Origin: Streptococcus halichoeri | GTDB taxonomy: Bacteria > Bacillota > Bacilli > Lactobacillales > Streptococcaceae | Reading direction: 5' to 3' | Length of the DNA: 64,000 bases | Assembly: GCF_009870755.1 (NCBI RefSeq) | Contig: NZ_WLZU01000005.1 | Coordinates: 1 to 64,000, forward strand | Part shown: one piece after another, positions 33,712-46,349 of the stretch | Layout: each line of letters starts with the position of its first letter | How positions within the stretch are numbered: the stretch's first letter is position 1 | Made by a program: the position numbers and the translations under genes | The notes under the pieces: model-generated | What the model saw: the letters and a program-made list of their open reading frames with translations, nothing else | Databases searched by the model: none | What the model was told of the DNA's origin: nothing

Positions 33712-35589
33712 CTACTTTTTACGACGTTTGATTTTCCAAATACTTGCCCCAAGTGCTGGCAATGTGAAACTAAGGGTTTGCTGGTAGTCTTTCCATGGTT
33801 GTGTGAGCGTAGCCGTCTGTGGATTATGCTCTTGCCAGACGCCGCCAAATTGTACCATTTCAGTATTAAAAACTTCTTCATATATCCCTTTTTGAGGGAC
33901 GCCAATCGTAAAATTTCTGCGCTCAACAGGTGTCATATTAAAGACACATAATAACAAGTCTCCCTTGTCATTTTTGCGGCAAAAACTTAGAACGCTTTCT
34001 GAGGCATTATCAGCATCAATGATTTCAATACCATCATAATTGTGATCATTTTGCCATAACATATTATGGTCACGGTAGAATTGATTTAGGGTGGCAGTAA
34101 AACCAAGCATCTTCTTATTTAGTTCGTCGTCTAAATTTTGCCATTCAAGTTGATCATCGTATTTCCATTCCAAAAATTGGCCAAACTCTGAACCCATAAA
34201 AAGTAATTTTTTGCCTGGATGACAGACCTGATATGTTAGTAAATTGCGAAGCCCGGCAAATTGATTGTAGCGATCACCCCACATTTTATGCATAAGACTC
34301 TTCTTACCATGGACAACTTCGTCATGAGAAAATGGTAAAATGTAATGTTCCTTAAAGCAATACATAAAACTAAAAGTGAGAAGATTAAAATCAAATTGGC
34401 GATGAATGGGATCTTCAGCATAAAACCGTAAAATATCATTCATCCAGCCCATATTCCACTTATAATCAAAACCTAGCCCATTTTTTTCGATAGGATGGGT
34501 AATAGGCACGTATGACGTTGCCTCTTCTGCGACCAGCATGACATCAGGATAGAGGTCATGGATGGTCTGTGTCAGTCGCTTTAAAAATGCAATTGCTTCT
34601 AAATTTTCATTGCCACCATAGATGTTAGGTTGCCAGGGTCCTTGATCGTAGTCAAGGTAGAGCATATTACTAACCGCATCAACGCGCAAGCCATCTATAT
34701 GGTAATGTTCAATCCAAAATAAGGCGCTAGAAAGTAAGAAAGACTGAACTTGGTTTTTACCAAGATCAAAATTCAGAGCACCCCAGCCCACATTCCTGGC
34801 TCGGTCAGGATCTTGATACTCAAAGGTTGGCGTGCCATCAAAGTAAGCAAGGGCATCATCGTTTTGTGTAAAGTGACCAGGCACCCAGTCAACCAAAACG
34901 CCGATGTTGTTGAGATGGCATTCTTCAACGAAAGCTTGAAAGTCCTCTGCTTGGCCAAAGGTTGCTTCAAAAGCAAAGTAACCCATCAACTGATAACCCC
35001 AGCTCATCCCAAGAGGATGAGCCATTAGAGGCATGAACTCAACATGCGTATAGTTCATCTTCTTGAGATAGGGAATTAAGTGTGCTTGAAGTCGTTTCAT
35101 ATCATAAGGCTGGCCTGCCGAATCCATCCGCCAAGAATTAGCGTGCACTTCATAAATGGAAACCGGCCGGTTCTTATGACCAAAGCGTTTTCTGCGCGCC
35201 ATCCACAAACCATCACGCCATTTTTTCTTAGCTAGGTCCTTGACCACGGCAGCTGTACCGGGACGCTGTTCAAAGGCAAAAGCTAGCGGATCAATTTTTT
35301 CGACCCATTGGCCGCTCTGACGCTTGACCAAATATTTATAGAGTTGACCTGGGACTGCCTTGGTAGTGAAAACTTCCCACACACCAGCTTCGTTTCGGAT
35401 CATTGGTAACTTATGAGCCATCCAGGCGGTAAAGTCACCAATAAGATAGACTTCTTTGGCATGTGGCGCCCATACCCTAAAGACATAGCCCGTCTGGGTA
35501 TCACGCTGGCTGCGATGGACCCCCAAGTATTCTTGCACACGGATGTTCTCACCAGTGCCAAAGGTATATAAAGCTAGCTCGTCATTCAT
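33712..35589 (-). CDS. glgB: 1,4-alpha-glucan branching enzyme
   Basis: GH13 branching enzyme of 625 aa: N-terminal CBM48 (about 30-110), (beta/alpha)8 core with [12 protein letters not shown] (nucleophile Asp304), LVAEEATS (acid/base Glu355) and [14 protein letters not shown], then a C-terminal beta domain. 18 nt before glgC; 65 nt after pulA with a weak hairpin between. Confidence 0.97.
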   Translation of the reverse strand: MNDELALYTFGTGENIRVQEYLGVHRSQRDTQTGYVFRVWAPHAKEVYLIGDFTAWMAHKLPMIRNEAGVWEVFTTKAVPGQLYKYLVKRQSGQWVEKIDPLAFAFEQRPGTAAVVKDLAKKKWRDGLWMARRKRFGHKNRPVSIYEVHANSWRMDSAGQPYDMKRLQAHLIPYLKKMNYTHVEFMPLMAHPLGMSWGYQLMGYFAFEATFGQAEDFQAFVEECHLNNIGVLVDWVPGHFTQNDDALAYFDGTPTFEYQDPDRARNVGWGALNFDLGKNQVQSFLLSSALFWIEHYHIDGLRVDAVSNMLYLDYDQGPWQPNIYGGNENLEAIAFLKRLTQTIHDLYPDVMLVAEEATSYVPITHPIEKNGLGFDYKWNMGWMNDILRFYAEDPIHRQFDFNLLTFSFMYCFKEHYILPFSHDEVVHGKKSLMHKMWGDRYNQFAGLRNLLTYQVCHPGKKLLFMGSEFGQFLEWKYDDQLEWQNLDDELNKKMLGFTATLNQFYRDHNMLWQNDHNYDGIEIIDADNASESVLSFCRKNDKGDLLLCVFNMTPVERRNFTIGVPQKGIYEEVFNTEMVQFGGVWQEHNPQTATLTQPWKDYQQTLSFTLPALGASIWKIKRRKK

Positions 35590-35637
35590 TTCCTGCTACC
35601 TTTCCTTGTGAATTTTTTCGTTAAAAAGAAACAAAAA

Positions 35638-35657
35638 TAACCTGAAAACTCAGGTCA
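35638..35657 (-). terminator. Weak hairpin at the pulA-glgB junction
   Basis: Minus-strand ACCTGA-GTTT-TCAGGT followed by TTATTTTTG. It overlaps the pulA stop and may partly terminate or stabilise the mRNA end. Confidence 0.45.
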
Positions 35658-37955
35658 TTTTGGTATGTCAAGGATCACCACTGACAATTCATTCATTAGA
35701 GAATCTGAAAATTGAAAGCGCTTATCGTTACTTTCAATTATAGCATAGTTGGTCTCTTTCAGCAAACGTTTACGATTATTGGTGAAAATAATTTTAAGCT
35801 TCTGCTTATCTTCAACCGTAAAGCTGATAAAACCGCTATTTGGCTTAGCTGATTCAATGTAAACATGCTGCCTAATCTCTGAAAATGTAGGATATGAAAA
35901 ATAGGGTGATTTCGTTTTCAATGCGAGCAGTTTTTTTACAAATGCAATGGTTGGTTGCTCACGGCTTACATAATCCCAATTAATTTGATTGACGTCATCA
36001 GAAGCATTATAAGAATTCATGGCCCGTTCTTGATCTTCTTGAGTTAGCTTTTGGCCTAAACCAGTCGGATATAGCTTGGTTCTTAAAAATTCTTGGCCAA
36101 TTTGCATAAAAGCTATCCCCTGCATCAAAAGATTAATAGCAGTTGCTACTTGTACACGCTGGCGGTGGGTATCATCACTGTCTTTAGGATGCAAAGCCCA
36201 TAAAAGATCGTTAAGATTGTAATTGTCGTGTGCTTCAACATAGTTTATTATCTGACTAGGGCTTTGGTAGGTGCCTATTTCATCACTACCTAGGAGGGCT
36301 TTGGCAAGAAGGCCTTCGCTGGCTAGACCCGACACAAAGCCTTTTTCTAGCGAGCCATAAACTTCTGCTCCCTTAATAGCATTTCGTTCATCATCATTAA
36401 AAAAGCCAATCCCTGGCAGTTGATCAGCGTTACGCTTGATTGCTTTTTGCTGTGACGGCAGACCATTTCCCATATCCCAGCCCTCACCATAGATCAGAAT
36501 CCGTGGGTCAACAGCATCAACTGCTGCTCGGATACGCTGCATGGTCTCTACATCATGTAAGCCCATTAGATCAAAGCGAAAACCATCAATATTATATTCT
36601 TGCAACCAGTAAAGAACCGAATCAATCATATACTTGCGAAACATCTCTTTTTCACTAGCTGTTTCATTGCCACAACCAGAACCATTTTGAAAGCTACCAT
36701 CTGGGTTCATTCGGTAGTAATAATCCGGAACAGTTAGTTGAAAAGCAGAATCCTTATTAGAAAAAGTATGATTATAAACCACATCCATAACAACGTTTAG
36801 ACCAGCATTGTGATAAGCTTGGATAACTTCTTTTAATTCCTTGATTCGGGTTGCTGGCTGGTCAGGATTGGTCGTAAAACTAGCGTCAGGCACATTATAA
36901 TTTTCAGGATCATAGCCCCAGTTGTAGTTATACTGGCCGCTGTGGTCAAAGGTGTGATGGTGGTCAAATACTGGCTGCAATTGAATATGCGTAATACCAA
37001 GTGTTTTAACATAATCAAAGCAGGTGCTATCTCCAAAGCGGTTTTTAGTGCCAGTTTCAATCAAGCCCTTAAACTTACCGCGATGTTTAGCAGAAACACC
37101 TGAACTCACTGATTGGGAAAAGTCGCGCACATGCATCTCATAAATAACAGCCTGGTTCGGATTCTCTAAGCGCCAGCTAGCGGCCTGACCATGCCTTACT
37201 TGAAACCCCTTAGGCACTAGCTCAGCTTGGGCAACCACTACTGAGCGTTGACCGTTGGCCGTCGTAGCAATTGTATACGGATCACGAGAATCAGCAAATG
37301 TCCGTTTGCGATAATAGATGCGATAACAATAGGCCTGATAATTATAATCGCCTTCAAGTTTTAAAAACCAGACACCATGAGTATTCTTACGATGGTCATT
37401 CGGGTCACTGACACTGCCACGGCCCATTTCTAAAACCGCCGAGACACTAGCATGTGCAGCCGTTGAATGATACAAAATCAATTGAACCCTTTCTGCCGTA
37501 GGCGCCCACAAGCGAAAAGAAGTTTCAAATGGAGAATAGCGAAAACCTAACCAGTCATCAAACCCCCATTTTTTGTCAAAAGCTTGGCTGTTAGTTGCCA
37601 TATCATAGGCATCACGTTTGCGCCTCTTGTAGTGTTTGCTTGCTACTGCCGCCTGACGTGAATAATAAACCCTAGCATCCCCATCAACAAGCCAGACCTC
37701 AGTTTTAGGCAGGCCCTCGGTTCGCTGGATAGCATAATCCCCCGTCTGGCTTTGCCAAAACTGTTCTTTAACGATGACGTAAACTTGGTTTAGAAAATAA
37801 GGAGCATCATAAGCTAGGCAGGCAACTGCCCCAAAGCTGTCATAGCGTGAAAAAGAGGCCTCTTGACCTGCCTGACCATCTTGCCACTGCCATAGATTGT
37901 GCTTAAAATAATTTCCGCTGGGAGTGTGGTAATGTACAATAACAGTATTTTTCAT
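35655..37955 (-). CDS. pulA: Type I pullulanase (debranching enzyme)
   Basis: Hydrolyses alpha-1,6 branches. 766 aa without signal peptide or LPXTG motif, so cytoplasmic, unlike the large surface pullulanases of streptococci. The type I signature YNWGYDPENYN is present, with GH13 motifs DVVYNHT, IDGFRFDLMG and YVEAHDN, and a CBM48 before the core. The ATG overlaps the lipid kinase stop by 4 nt. It probably trims or degrades the glycogen made by the downstream genes. Confidence 0.95.
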   Translation of the reverse strand: MKNTVIVHYHTPSGNYFKHNLWQWQDGQAGQEASFSRYDSFGAVACLAYDAPYFLNQVYVIVKEQFWQSQTGDYAIQRTEGLPKTEVWLVDGDARVYYSRQAAVASKHYKRRKRDAYDMATNSQAFDKKWGFDDWLGFRYSPFETSFRLWAPTAERVQLILYHSTAAHASVSAVLEMGRGSVSDPNDHRKNTHGVWFLKLEGDYNYQAYCYRIYYRKRTFADSRDPYTIATTANGQRSVVVAQAELVPKGFQVRHGQAASWRLENPNQAVIYEMHVRDFSQSVSSGVSAKHRGKFKGLIETGTKNRFGDSTCFDYVKTLGITHIQLQPVFDHHHTFDHSGQYNYNWGYDPENYNVPDASFTTNPDQPATRIKELKEVIQAYHNAGLNVVMDVVYNHTFSNKDSAFQLTVPDYYYRMNPDGSFQNGSGCGNETASEKEMFRKYMIDSVLYWLQEYNIDGFRFDLMGLHDVETMQRIRAAVDAVDPRILIYGEGWDMGNGLPSQQKAIKRNADQLPGIGFFNDDERNAIKGAEVYGSLEKGFVSGLASEGLLAKALLGSDEIGTYQSPSQIINYVEAHDNYNLNDLLWALHPKDSDDTHRQRVQVATAINLLMQGIAFMQIGQEFLRTKLYPTGLGQKLTQEDQERAMNSYNASDDVNQINWDYVSREQPTIAFVKKLLALKTKSPYFSYPTFSEIRQHVYIESAKPNSGFISFTVEDKQKLKIIFTNNRKRLLKETNYAIIESNDKRFQFSDSLMNELSVVILDIPK

Positions 37956-38986
37956 TGCTCAGCCCATTGATTGCCCTGCTCTTCTAAATCTTCGACTTCA
38001 TGGGCAAATTTCTTAGCAAAATCATCCAGTTCTGCCTCTTTGGGATTAATAGTATAGGCATCATCAGAAATCAAATCAGTATCAGCAAAGAACGTAATAT
38101 GATTTTTTAAGTTTTGCAAAACAATCGGAGCATCACCACCGTACTCACCATCCAAGTTAATCATCATGCGTTCATTGTTTTGAGGCTCAATAATCACTTT
38201 TTTTGTTTTAATATACTCAACACGGCGATCCTTGATGTGCTTTCCGCCATCTATTACCAGTCGCAACAAATGCACAATTTCAAATAAATTAGCTGTTTTC
38301 ACCAATATTAAAGTGAATTTGCCATCGTCTAGTTTTGCGTCTGGAGCAATCTGTTCAAAACCACCCACAGAGTTAGTAATAGCCGCAAAAATCATTGAGA
38401 CCTCGCCTTCAAAAACACCCTTATCATGGGTGATTTTAACCGGTACATTTGTCACGCGAGGCAATAGCTCAACACCCTTTGCGAGATAAGCCAGGTAGCC
38501 AAACATCGTTTTTAACTGGCTGGGCACGCTGTAAGTCAACTCCGTTAAGCTACCCGCGGCAGCAATATTAATAAAATAATGGTCTTCTCGAGCTTGGCCA
38601 ATATCCATCTTGATCAGTTGGTTTTTACCAATGATTTCAGCAGCTTTAAGCGGATTGCCACGAGGGATCTTCAAGGCCCGCGCAAAGTCGTTAGTTGTCC
38701 CCGTAGGAATAACAGCGATCTTTGGTCGGCGCTTTAAGGGAGCAACGCCGCTTACAACTTCGTTAATCGTTCCATCACCACCAGCAGCGATGATAAGATC
38801 AAAGCCGGCCTGACTAGCCCGTCTAGCCTCGTTTAGGGCCGAATGTTTTTGAGCTGTTGTTTGAAAAGCTGAGGTCTCATAACCAAAGCCTTCAATAATA
38901 TTTAAGACATCAGCCACATTTTTTTTCATCATTTCTTGACCAGATGTCGGATTATAAATGAGACGAGCTCTCATTTGTTTTTTCAT
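37952..38986 (-). CDS. dagK: Diacylglycerol/lipid kinase (DgkB/YegS family)
   Basis: Soluble lipid kinase of 344 aa. The N-terminal catalytic domain has YNPTSG and AAGGDGTINEVVSG (about 68-81), followed by VIPTGTTNDFARALKIP. In Gram-positive bacteria DgkB recycles diacylglycerol released by lipoteichoic acid synthesis. It sits 15 nt after ligA and overlaps pulA. Confidence 0.93.
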   Translation of the reverse strand: MKKQMRARLIYNPTSGQEMMKKNVADVLNIIEGFGYETSAFQTTAQKHSALNEARRASQAGFDLIIAAGGDGTINEVVSGVAPLKRRPKIAVIPTGTTNDFARALKIPRGNPLKAAEIIGKNQLIKMDIGQAREDHYFINIAAAGSLTELTYSVPSQLKTMFGYLAYLAKGVELLPRVTNVPVKITHDKGVFEGEVSMIFAAITNSVGGFEQIAPDAKLDDGKFTLILVKTANLFEIVHLLRLVIDGGKHIKDRRVEYIKTKKVIIEPQNNERMMINLDGEYGGDAPIVLQNLKNHITFFADTDLISDDAYTINPKEAELDDFAKKFAHEVEDLEEQGNQWAEQ

Positions 38987-39001
38987 GTTTATACCTCACT
39001 A

Positions 39002-40972
<1,971 letters not shown>

Positions 40973-41114
40973 TCATAAAAGTAACCTTTTGCATGGCTGG
41001 CCGCTACTGAATTCCTTAAAAGCTTAGCAGGAAAATGTCTAAGCGGTGCGACTCTTGCTCGCTAGGGGACTTATGCTAGCAAGACCAGACTTTGCTTACT
41101 AGTTTTGAGCCTAG

Positions 41115-41145
41115 CTAAAAAAGACCGGATCAAATCCAGTCTTTG
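41115..41145 (-). terminator. Terminator of queT
   Basis: Minus-strand AAGACTGGAT-TTG-ATCCGGTCTT followed by Ts, about 30 nt after the queT stop. Confidence 0.8.
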
Positions 41146-41174
41146 CCAAAATCAGTTCTTGTTTAGCGACAGCT

Positions 41175-41681
41175 CTACTTCGTGAAGTCAATCCGCTTGG
41201 CCATCTTGTCAATGATAATCGAGCCAAGCAAAAGCGAAGCCAATTCACCCACCGCCGTGGTAAACCAGGTCAATAAGAATGGGGCATTAAAAAAGCTTAA
41301 TTCAATAGCGACGGTAATCATGGATGCTGCAAAAAATAGGGAAAAGTAACAAAAGGCCTTGTTTAAAAAACCATGAAAGAAATAGTCCTTTTGATAGCGT
41401 TTGAAAAGCCAAACACCCAAGCTCACAAAGACTAAGGTTGATCCACCACCAACGAAAACATCAATTAAGCCAAAACTGTAAAGGTTAGCAATCATGCAAC
41501 CAATCGTTACTGCATAGATGTATTTCTTATTATAGAAGGCTAAAAAATTCAACATTTCCGAAACGCGAAATTGGTACATGCCATAAGAAATAGCATTGAG
41601 GGGTGGGGTAATGGTCAAAACCACATAAAGGGCAGCAACCAAAGCTATGTGAACATAATCACGAACAGTATAATGTGTCAT
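41175..41681 (-). CDS. queT: QueT-type queuosine precursor transporter
   Basis: COG4708/QueT family membrane protein for uptake of a queuosine precursor (preQ1), an ECF-type S component. The ATG at 41679-41681 follows AAAGGAGATACA and gives 168 aa with about five or six membrane segments. The longer frame to 41765 runs through the riboswitch and is rejected. Controlled by the preQ1-II riboswitch in its leader. Confidence 0.93.
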   Translation of the reverse strand: MTHYTVRDYVHIALVAALYVVLTITPPLNAISYGMYQFRVSEMLNFLAFYNKKYIYAVTIGCMIANLYSFGLIDVFVGGGSTLVFVSLGVWLFKRYQKDYFFHGFLNKAFCYFSLFFAASMITVAIELSFFNAPFLLTWFTTAVGELASLLLGSIIIDKMAKRIDFTK

Positions 41682-41686
41682 TGTAT

Positions 41687-41766
41687 CTCCTTTGACGTAC
41701 GACAAATCCCTTTTATGGGATGAGTGACGTGTGTAATATGCTTGGTGAAAGGGAATAAGCACCAAG
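41687..41766 (-). promoter_or_regulatory. preQ1-II (COG4708) riboswitch upstream of queT
   Basis: On the minus strand the class II preQ1 aptamer is recognisable: CTTGGTGCTTA, then CTTTCACCAAGCATATTACA, an extra hairpin (ATCCC-ATAAAA-GGGAT) and the ribosome binding site AAAGGAG at the 3' end. Pairing of CTTGGTG with CACCAAG forms the first stem. Sequestration of AAAGGAG on ligand binding would shut down translation of queT. Position and target gene agree. Confidence 0.92.
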
Positions 41767-41786
41767 GGTTGCCAGGCAACGCCCCT

Positions 41787-41792
41787 ATTATA
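41787..41792 (-). promoter_or_regulatory. Extended -10 promoter for the queT riboswitch transcript
   Basis: TGATATAAT on the minus strand, 21 nt before the aptamer. Between them is a small inverted repeat (GTTGCC-T-GGCAAC). Confidence 0.6.
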
Positions 41793-42027
41793 TCACGCTT
41801 GTGCTCTTTTCGGATAGTCCTTTTAGACTTTTTCTTATTTTAAATAGCTGTTTAGGGGTTCGTTTTTCATTTGCGATACTGGCTAACCACAGGTAAAATA
41901 GCAGGCTAGACGGCTACTGGCACCAACAGGTGATAGCCACCATCACCTTTTTTTATCAAAGAAAAGAAGCTAACGCAACTCATCCGAGTTGGTTACAAGC
42001 CCAGATACAACTAATCAGCCTAGCCAA

Positions 42028-42080
42028 ACAAAAAAACAGATTGAAATAAACAAGGCGCCTTTACCTGCTTCAATCTGTTT
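42028..42080 (-). terminator. Terminator of the ntp (V-ATPase) operon
   Basis: 12-bp stem AAACAGATTGAA (42034-42045) with TTCAATCTGTTT (42069-42080), a 23-nt apical part containing a GGCGCC palindrome, then Ts on the minus strand. It shares the AGATTGAA/TTCAATCT stem core with 15623-15663 and 54959-55000. Confidence 0.75.
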
Positions 42081-42097
42081 AAAATCAGTTTTTTAGG

Positions 42098-42715
42098 CTA
42101 TTTGACTTTCATAATCCGAACCAAGTTAGACCGTTCTGCTTCTTCTAATTTCAACTCAATGTAGTGAATGGTTTCCTCTAATTGGGGTATAATGGAATAT
42201 TCTAAGCCATTGACCCGCCGGCGGGTTTTTTCGATTTCATCAGCCATGAGCTGACAGTTTTTTTCAACTTCTGCTAGCCGCAACAGCTTGGTGAGCTGTG
42301 CTTCCATTTTTTGAATCGTATTATCCATTTCACTGTTGGAATTAAGAAAACTATAGGACAGTTGATTGGCGCTGTCTGTTGACGTTTCATTGATTAGAAA
42401 CCGGGGAACGTGAACACTCATGATATTATCAACTTCAATAATTAACTGGGCTTCTCGCACAGGAACTGAAAATAACTCTTCAATCATCGCATCATTTTCA
42501 AGAGACTTAGCTAAAACAAATTCTTGCATATTATGCTGAAGCACAGCTTCAACTTCCTGGCGAAGGCGCGCATTTTCTCGTATCAGATCAATAAAATGAC
42601 GCATGAGCTCATCGCGTTTATCTTTGAGGAGTTTATGCCCTCTTTGTGCTGTTTTTAAACGTTTTTTTAGGCCATTTAGCTCCATGCGGGTTGGTTTGAC
42701 ATTTAATCTTACCAT
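42098..42715 (-). CDS. ntpD: V-type ATP synthase subunit D
   Basis: Central rotor stalk of V1. Start at the ATG 42713-42715 ([13 protein letters not shown], 205 aa) rather than the TTG two codons earlier, because the AGAAAGG site is then well spaced. Helical N- and C-termini form a coiled coil. Last gene of the operon; there is no ntpJ (K+/Na+ transporter) after it, unlike Enterococcus hirae. Confidence 0.95.
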   Translation of the reverse strand: MVRLNVKPTRMELNGLKKRLKTAQRGHKLLKDKRDELMRHFIDLIRENARLRQEVEAVLQHNMQEFVLAKSLENDAMIEELFSVPVREAQLIIEVDNIMSVHVPRFLINETSTDSANQLSYSFLNSNSEMDNTIQKMEAQLTKLLRLAEVEKNCQLMADEIEKTRRRVNGLEYSIIPQLEETIHYIELKLEEAERSNLVRIMKVK

Positions 42716-42775
42716 TGACAAAAACCTTTCTAATACATTAGGACCTTAAGACGACACCTATCAAGCAGAGAAAAG

Positions 42776-44161
42776 CTATGCCTTACTTTCACCTAAATAA
42801 TGGTCAAGCATCTCGTCTTTAATCCGTTTTAATTCGGTTCTTGGTAATATTGCCAATAGCTCCCATCCAAGATTTAAGCTTTCCTCAATACTGCGGTTAG
42901 TGTAAAAACCTTGGTTAATATACTCCGCTTCAAAGCGATCAGTAAATTGCACATATAATTTATCCGTCTTTGATAGGGCTGATTCTCCCAAAACGACAGC
43001 TAACTCCTTGGCTTGCTTTCCTTGAGCATAGGCAGCAAATAATTGATTCATCGTTGCAGCATGATCAGCTCGGGTTTTTCCCTCACCAGAACCTTTATCC
43101 TTTAAACGCGAGAGCGATGGCAAGATATTAATGGGCGGACGAAAACCATTATTATAAAGTTCGTGTGAGAGAATGATTTGACCCTCTGTGATATAGCCAG
43201 TTAAATCAGGAATAGGGTGCGTAATGTCGTCTTCAGGCATCGTTAAGATCGGAATCTGTGTGACAGAACCTTTCTTACCAACTAACCGTCCCGCACGTTC
43301 ATAGAGGGTTGAGAGATTGGTATACAAATAACCGGGATAACCGCGCCGACCTGGCACCTCCCGGCGAGCAGCCGAAATTTCCCGCAGAGCTTCACAATAG
43401 TTGGTCATATCAGTCATAATGACTAACACATGCATACCTTTTTCATAAGCTAGATATTCAGCGGTGGTCAAGGCAATACGAGGAGTTGCTATCCGCTCAA
43501 TAGCAGGGTCATTGGCTAGATTCATAAATAGGACTGAGCGATCAATAGCACCTGTTTTACGTAAATCATTCATAAAGAACTCGGCTTCTTCAAAACTGAT
43601 ACCCATAGCAGCAAAAACCACTGCAAAATGGTCGTCTGTATTGAGTACCGTGGCATGGCGCGCGATTTGTGCGGCCAATTCATTATGAGGTAAGCCAGAG
43701 CCTGAAAAGACTGGTAGTTTTTGGCCACGAACCAAAGTATTCAAATGGTCAATCGCAGAAATGCCCGTCTGAATAAATTCATCAGGATAGTCTCTAGCAA
43801 CTGGATTGATGGCTTGACCATCAATGTCCAGGTATTTTTCAGGGAGCAAGTCAGGTCCATCATCAATTGGTCGACCCAAACCATCGAAAATACGACCAAG
43901 CATATCCTCAGAAACGGCTAACTCAAGCGGATGGCCGGTAAAACGTACTTTTGTCTTAGCCAGATTGATACCACTTGAGCTCTCAAACAATTGGACCATG
44001 GCCTTGTCTTCTTGTACTTCAAGCACTTGGCCTTGACGTTTTTCACCATTATGCATCCTGATTTCAACCAATTCATTATAATGTACCCCTTGAACGTGAT
44101 CAACAATCATCAAAGGACCCACAACCTCGCTAACGGTCCGGTATTCTTTAATGGCAGGCAT
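42776..44161 (-). CDS. ntpB: V-type ATP synthase subunit B
   Basis: Non-catalytic nucleotide-binding subunit of the V1 head, 461 aa. The sequence is typical ([33 protein letters not shown] in place of a P-loop; [10 protein letters not shown]). Starts 1 nt after ntpA. Confidence 0.97.
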   Translation of the reverse strand: MPAIKEYRTVSEVVGPLMIVDHVQGVHYNELVEIRMHNGEKRQGQVLEVQEDKAMVQLFESSSGINLAKTKVRFTGHPLELAVSEDMLGRIFDGLGRPIDDGPDLLPEKYLDIDGQAINPVARDYPDEFIQTGISAIDHLNTLVRGQKLPVFSGSGLPHNELAAQIARHATVLNTDDHFAVVFAAMGISFEEAEFFMNDLRKTGAIDRSVLFMNLANDPAIERIATPRIALTTAEYLAYEKGMHVLVIMTDMTNYCEALREISAARREVPGRRGYPGYLYTNLSTLYERAGRLVGKKGSVTQIPILTMPEDDITHPIPDLTGYITEGQIILSHELYNNGFRPPINILPSLSRLKDKGSGEGKTRADHAATMNQLFAAYAQGKQAKELAVVLGESALSKTDKLYVQFTDRFEAEYINQGFYTNRSIEESLNLGWELLAILPRTELKRIKDEMLDHYLGESKA

Positions 44162-44162
44162 G

Positions 44163-45938
44163 CTAGATTCCTCCTTTTTCTAAAACGTGATGAATGTCTG
44201 ATTTAATGGTTTGAGCTAAATCAAGAATTTCTTGCAGCCGGTCCTCAGCGATGAACTTACTACGAGCAATCCGATCACGTAGGGTAACCGTTCCTTCCAT
44301 CAGCTCTGTAAAATAAGCTCCTAATGATAAAGCCTTTGTAGCTTCTTCGTTAAAGAGCAAAATATTACTTAGCATTGCCTCTTGCTTAGCAAAGGAGGTA
44401 AAGGTATCTACACTATCAAAAGCATTTTGTTGCAAATAGTCTTCGCGAATTTGGCGCGCGACAGCCATGGTCAGGCGGTCTTGCTCTGATAGGGAATCAA
44501 GTCCCACCAAGCGAACAATTTCTTCGAGGCTTGCTTCTGCTTGAAGAATCGTCATGGCCGCCGTCACCTTTTGTATCCAGTTACTCTCTTGGTGCTGACT
44601 GATATACTGGCCGACCTGGTCACTATAAAGCGAATAAGAAGTTAACCAATTAATAGCTGGAAAATGTCGGCGTTGAGCAAGCGGAGCATCTAAGCCCCAG
44701 AATACTTTAACAATCCGTAAGGTATTTTGAGTAACTGGCTCTGAAATGTCTCCTCCAGGGGGTGAAACAGCCCCAATAGCTGTAATACTCCCTTCTCTTC
44801 CTTGACTGCCCAGAGTTCGATAACGGCCTGCGCGCTCATAATACTCAGCAATACGACTACCTAAATAAGCAGGATAGCCCTCATCACCTGGCATTTCTTC
44901 TAAGCGGCCAGACATTTCCCTAAGTGCCTCAGCCCAGCGAGAGGTTGAATCCGCCATAACAGCAACAGAGTAACCCATATCGCGGAAGTATTCGGCAATC
45001 GTAATCCCTGTATAAATCGAAGCTTCACGTGCTGCTACTGGCATATTTGAGGTGTTAGCAATCAAAACTGTTCGTTCCATAATCGAATGGCCCGTACTAG
45101 GATCAATCAATTCTGGGAATTCATTTAAAACATCGGTCATTTCATTCCCACGTTCCCCACAACCAATGTAGATTACAATGTCCACATTAGCAAATTTAGC
45201 TATCTGGTGTTGGACAACTGTCTTACCAGCTCCAAAGGGCCCAGGAACGGCAGCCGCTCCGCCTTTTGCCACTGGAAAAAAGGTATCAATAACACGTTGG
45301 CCAGTAATTAAAGGTTCAACAGGCATGAGTTTTTTGGCTACCGGACGGCTCTTGCGCACAGGCCACGTTTGCATCAGTGTTCCTTTGTAAATACTGCCAT
45401 CAGTTTGCTCAATTTCATAAACCACTTCATCCACACAAAAGGTGCCAGCCTTTATAGAGAGAAGCTTACCAGATACCTGGTTGGGTACCATAATCCGATG
45501 CTCCACCACTTGTGTTTCTTGAACTGTTCCTAAAACATCCCCTGTCACTACTTTTGTACCAACTGCAAGTGTTGGCTGAAAAGCCCATGCCCGCTCACGA
45601 TCTAACCGCGCAACATCCACCCCACGAAGCAGAAAGTCACTAGATGTTGCCTGTTTGAATCGATCAAGTGGGCGTTGGATGCCATCAAACATCTCAGATA
45701 TTAATCCTGGGCCCAATTCCACTGACAAAGGACTACCTGTAGAGATAACAGGTTCCCCAGGACCAAGCCCTGAGGTTTCTTCGTAAACCTGAATAGAGGC
45801 CTGATCCTGGCGCATTTCAATAATTTCACCGATTAGACCAAGCTGGCCAACACGGCAAATATCCTGAATATTTGCTTCTTCCATCCCAGAAGCCACGACA
45901 AGTGGCCCTGAAACCTTTATAATTTTTCCTTGGCGCAA
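44163..45938 (-). CDS. ntpA: V-type ATP synthase catalytic subunit A
   Basis: Catalytic subunit of V1, 591 aa from a TTG start (45936-45938) with GGAGAGAAAC before it; this gives the canonical (M)[19 protein letters not shown]-terminus. The open frame continues 13 codons further but without support. The P-loop GPFGAGKT is at 233-240, with the long 'non-homologous' insertion typical of A subunits (about 110-200) and [14 protein letters not shown]. Confidence 0.96.
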   Translation of the reverse strand: MRQGKIIKVSGPLVVASGMEEANIQDICRVGQLGLIGEIIEMRQDQASIQVYEETSGLGPGEPVISTGSPLSVELGPGLISEMFDGIQRPLDRFKQATSSDFLLRGVDVARLDRERAWAFQPTLAVGTKVVTGDVLGTVQETQVVEHRIMVPNQVSGKLLSIKAGTFCVDEVVYEIEQTDGSIYKGTLMQTWPVRKSRPVAKKLMPVEPLITGQRVIDTFFPVAKGGAAAVPGPFGAGKTVVQHQIAKFANVDIVIYIGCGERGNEMTDVLNEFPELIDPSTGHSIMERTVLIANTSNMPVAAREASIYTGITIAEYFRDMGYSVAVMADSTSRWAEALREMSGRLEEMPGDEGYPAYLGSRIAEYYERAGRYRTLGSQGREGSITAIGAVSPPGGDISEPVTQNTLRIVKVFWGLDAPLAQRRHFPAINWLTSYSLYSDQVGQYISQHQESNWIQKVTAAMTILQAEASLEEIVRLVGLDSLSEQDRLTMAVARQIREDYLQQNAFDSVDTFTSFAKQEAMLSNILLFNEEATKALSLGAYFTELMEGTVTLRDRIARSKFIAEDRLQEILDLAQTIKSDIHHVLEKGGI

Positions 45939-46028
45939 GTTTCTCTCCTTTATTTCTGTTAAAAAGATTGTGTCCACGTCCTTAACTCTATATGCCGTTA
46001 GCAGACGACTCGCCTGCCCTGTTTGCTT

Positions 46029-46349
46029 TTAGAGGATATTTTGACCAACCGCACGTTCTACCCGCTCTTGAACACCTTTCATCCCTAATTGCAGATCAGC
46101 TTTATGAGTCGGTATAATCGTGACAGCTGGTAAGAGTTGTCCCTCATAATGGGCAAGGGTCTCAGGAATCATTGCAGCTATATCTTCAGTGATATAGATA
46201 ATGCCAAAATCACTTTGGGCAAGTTTTCTAAGGGTATTGGTCGCCTCTTGGACTGCAAGAACAGGGAAAGTCTGAAAGCCAATCATATGAAAAGGTAAAA
46301 TCGCATCCCGATTTCCAATGACTCCAATCTTATAAGCTTTATTGGCCAT
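46029..46349 (-). CDS. ntpF: V-type ATP synthase subunit F
   Basis: Small rotor subunit (called NtpG in E. hirae). Start at the ATG 46347-46349 (MANKAYKIGVIGNRDAILPF, 106 aa), which overlaps the end of ntpC by 11 nt; the frame's earlier ATG lies deep inside ntpC. It has the Rossmann-like fold of V-ATPase F subunits, ending MKGVQERVERAVGQNIL. Confidence 0.93.
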   Translation of the reverse strand: MANKAYKIGVIGNRDAILPFHMIGFQTFPVLAVQEATNTLRKLAQSDFGIIYITEDIAAMIPETLAHYEGQLLPAVTIIPTHKADLQLGMKGVQERVERAVGQNIL

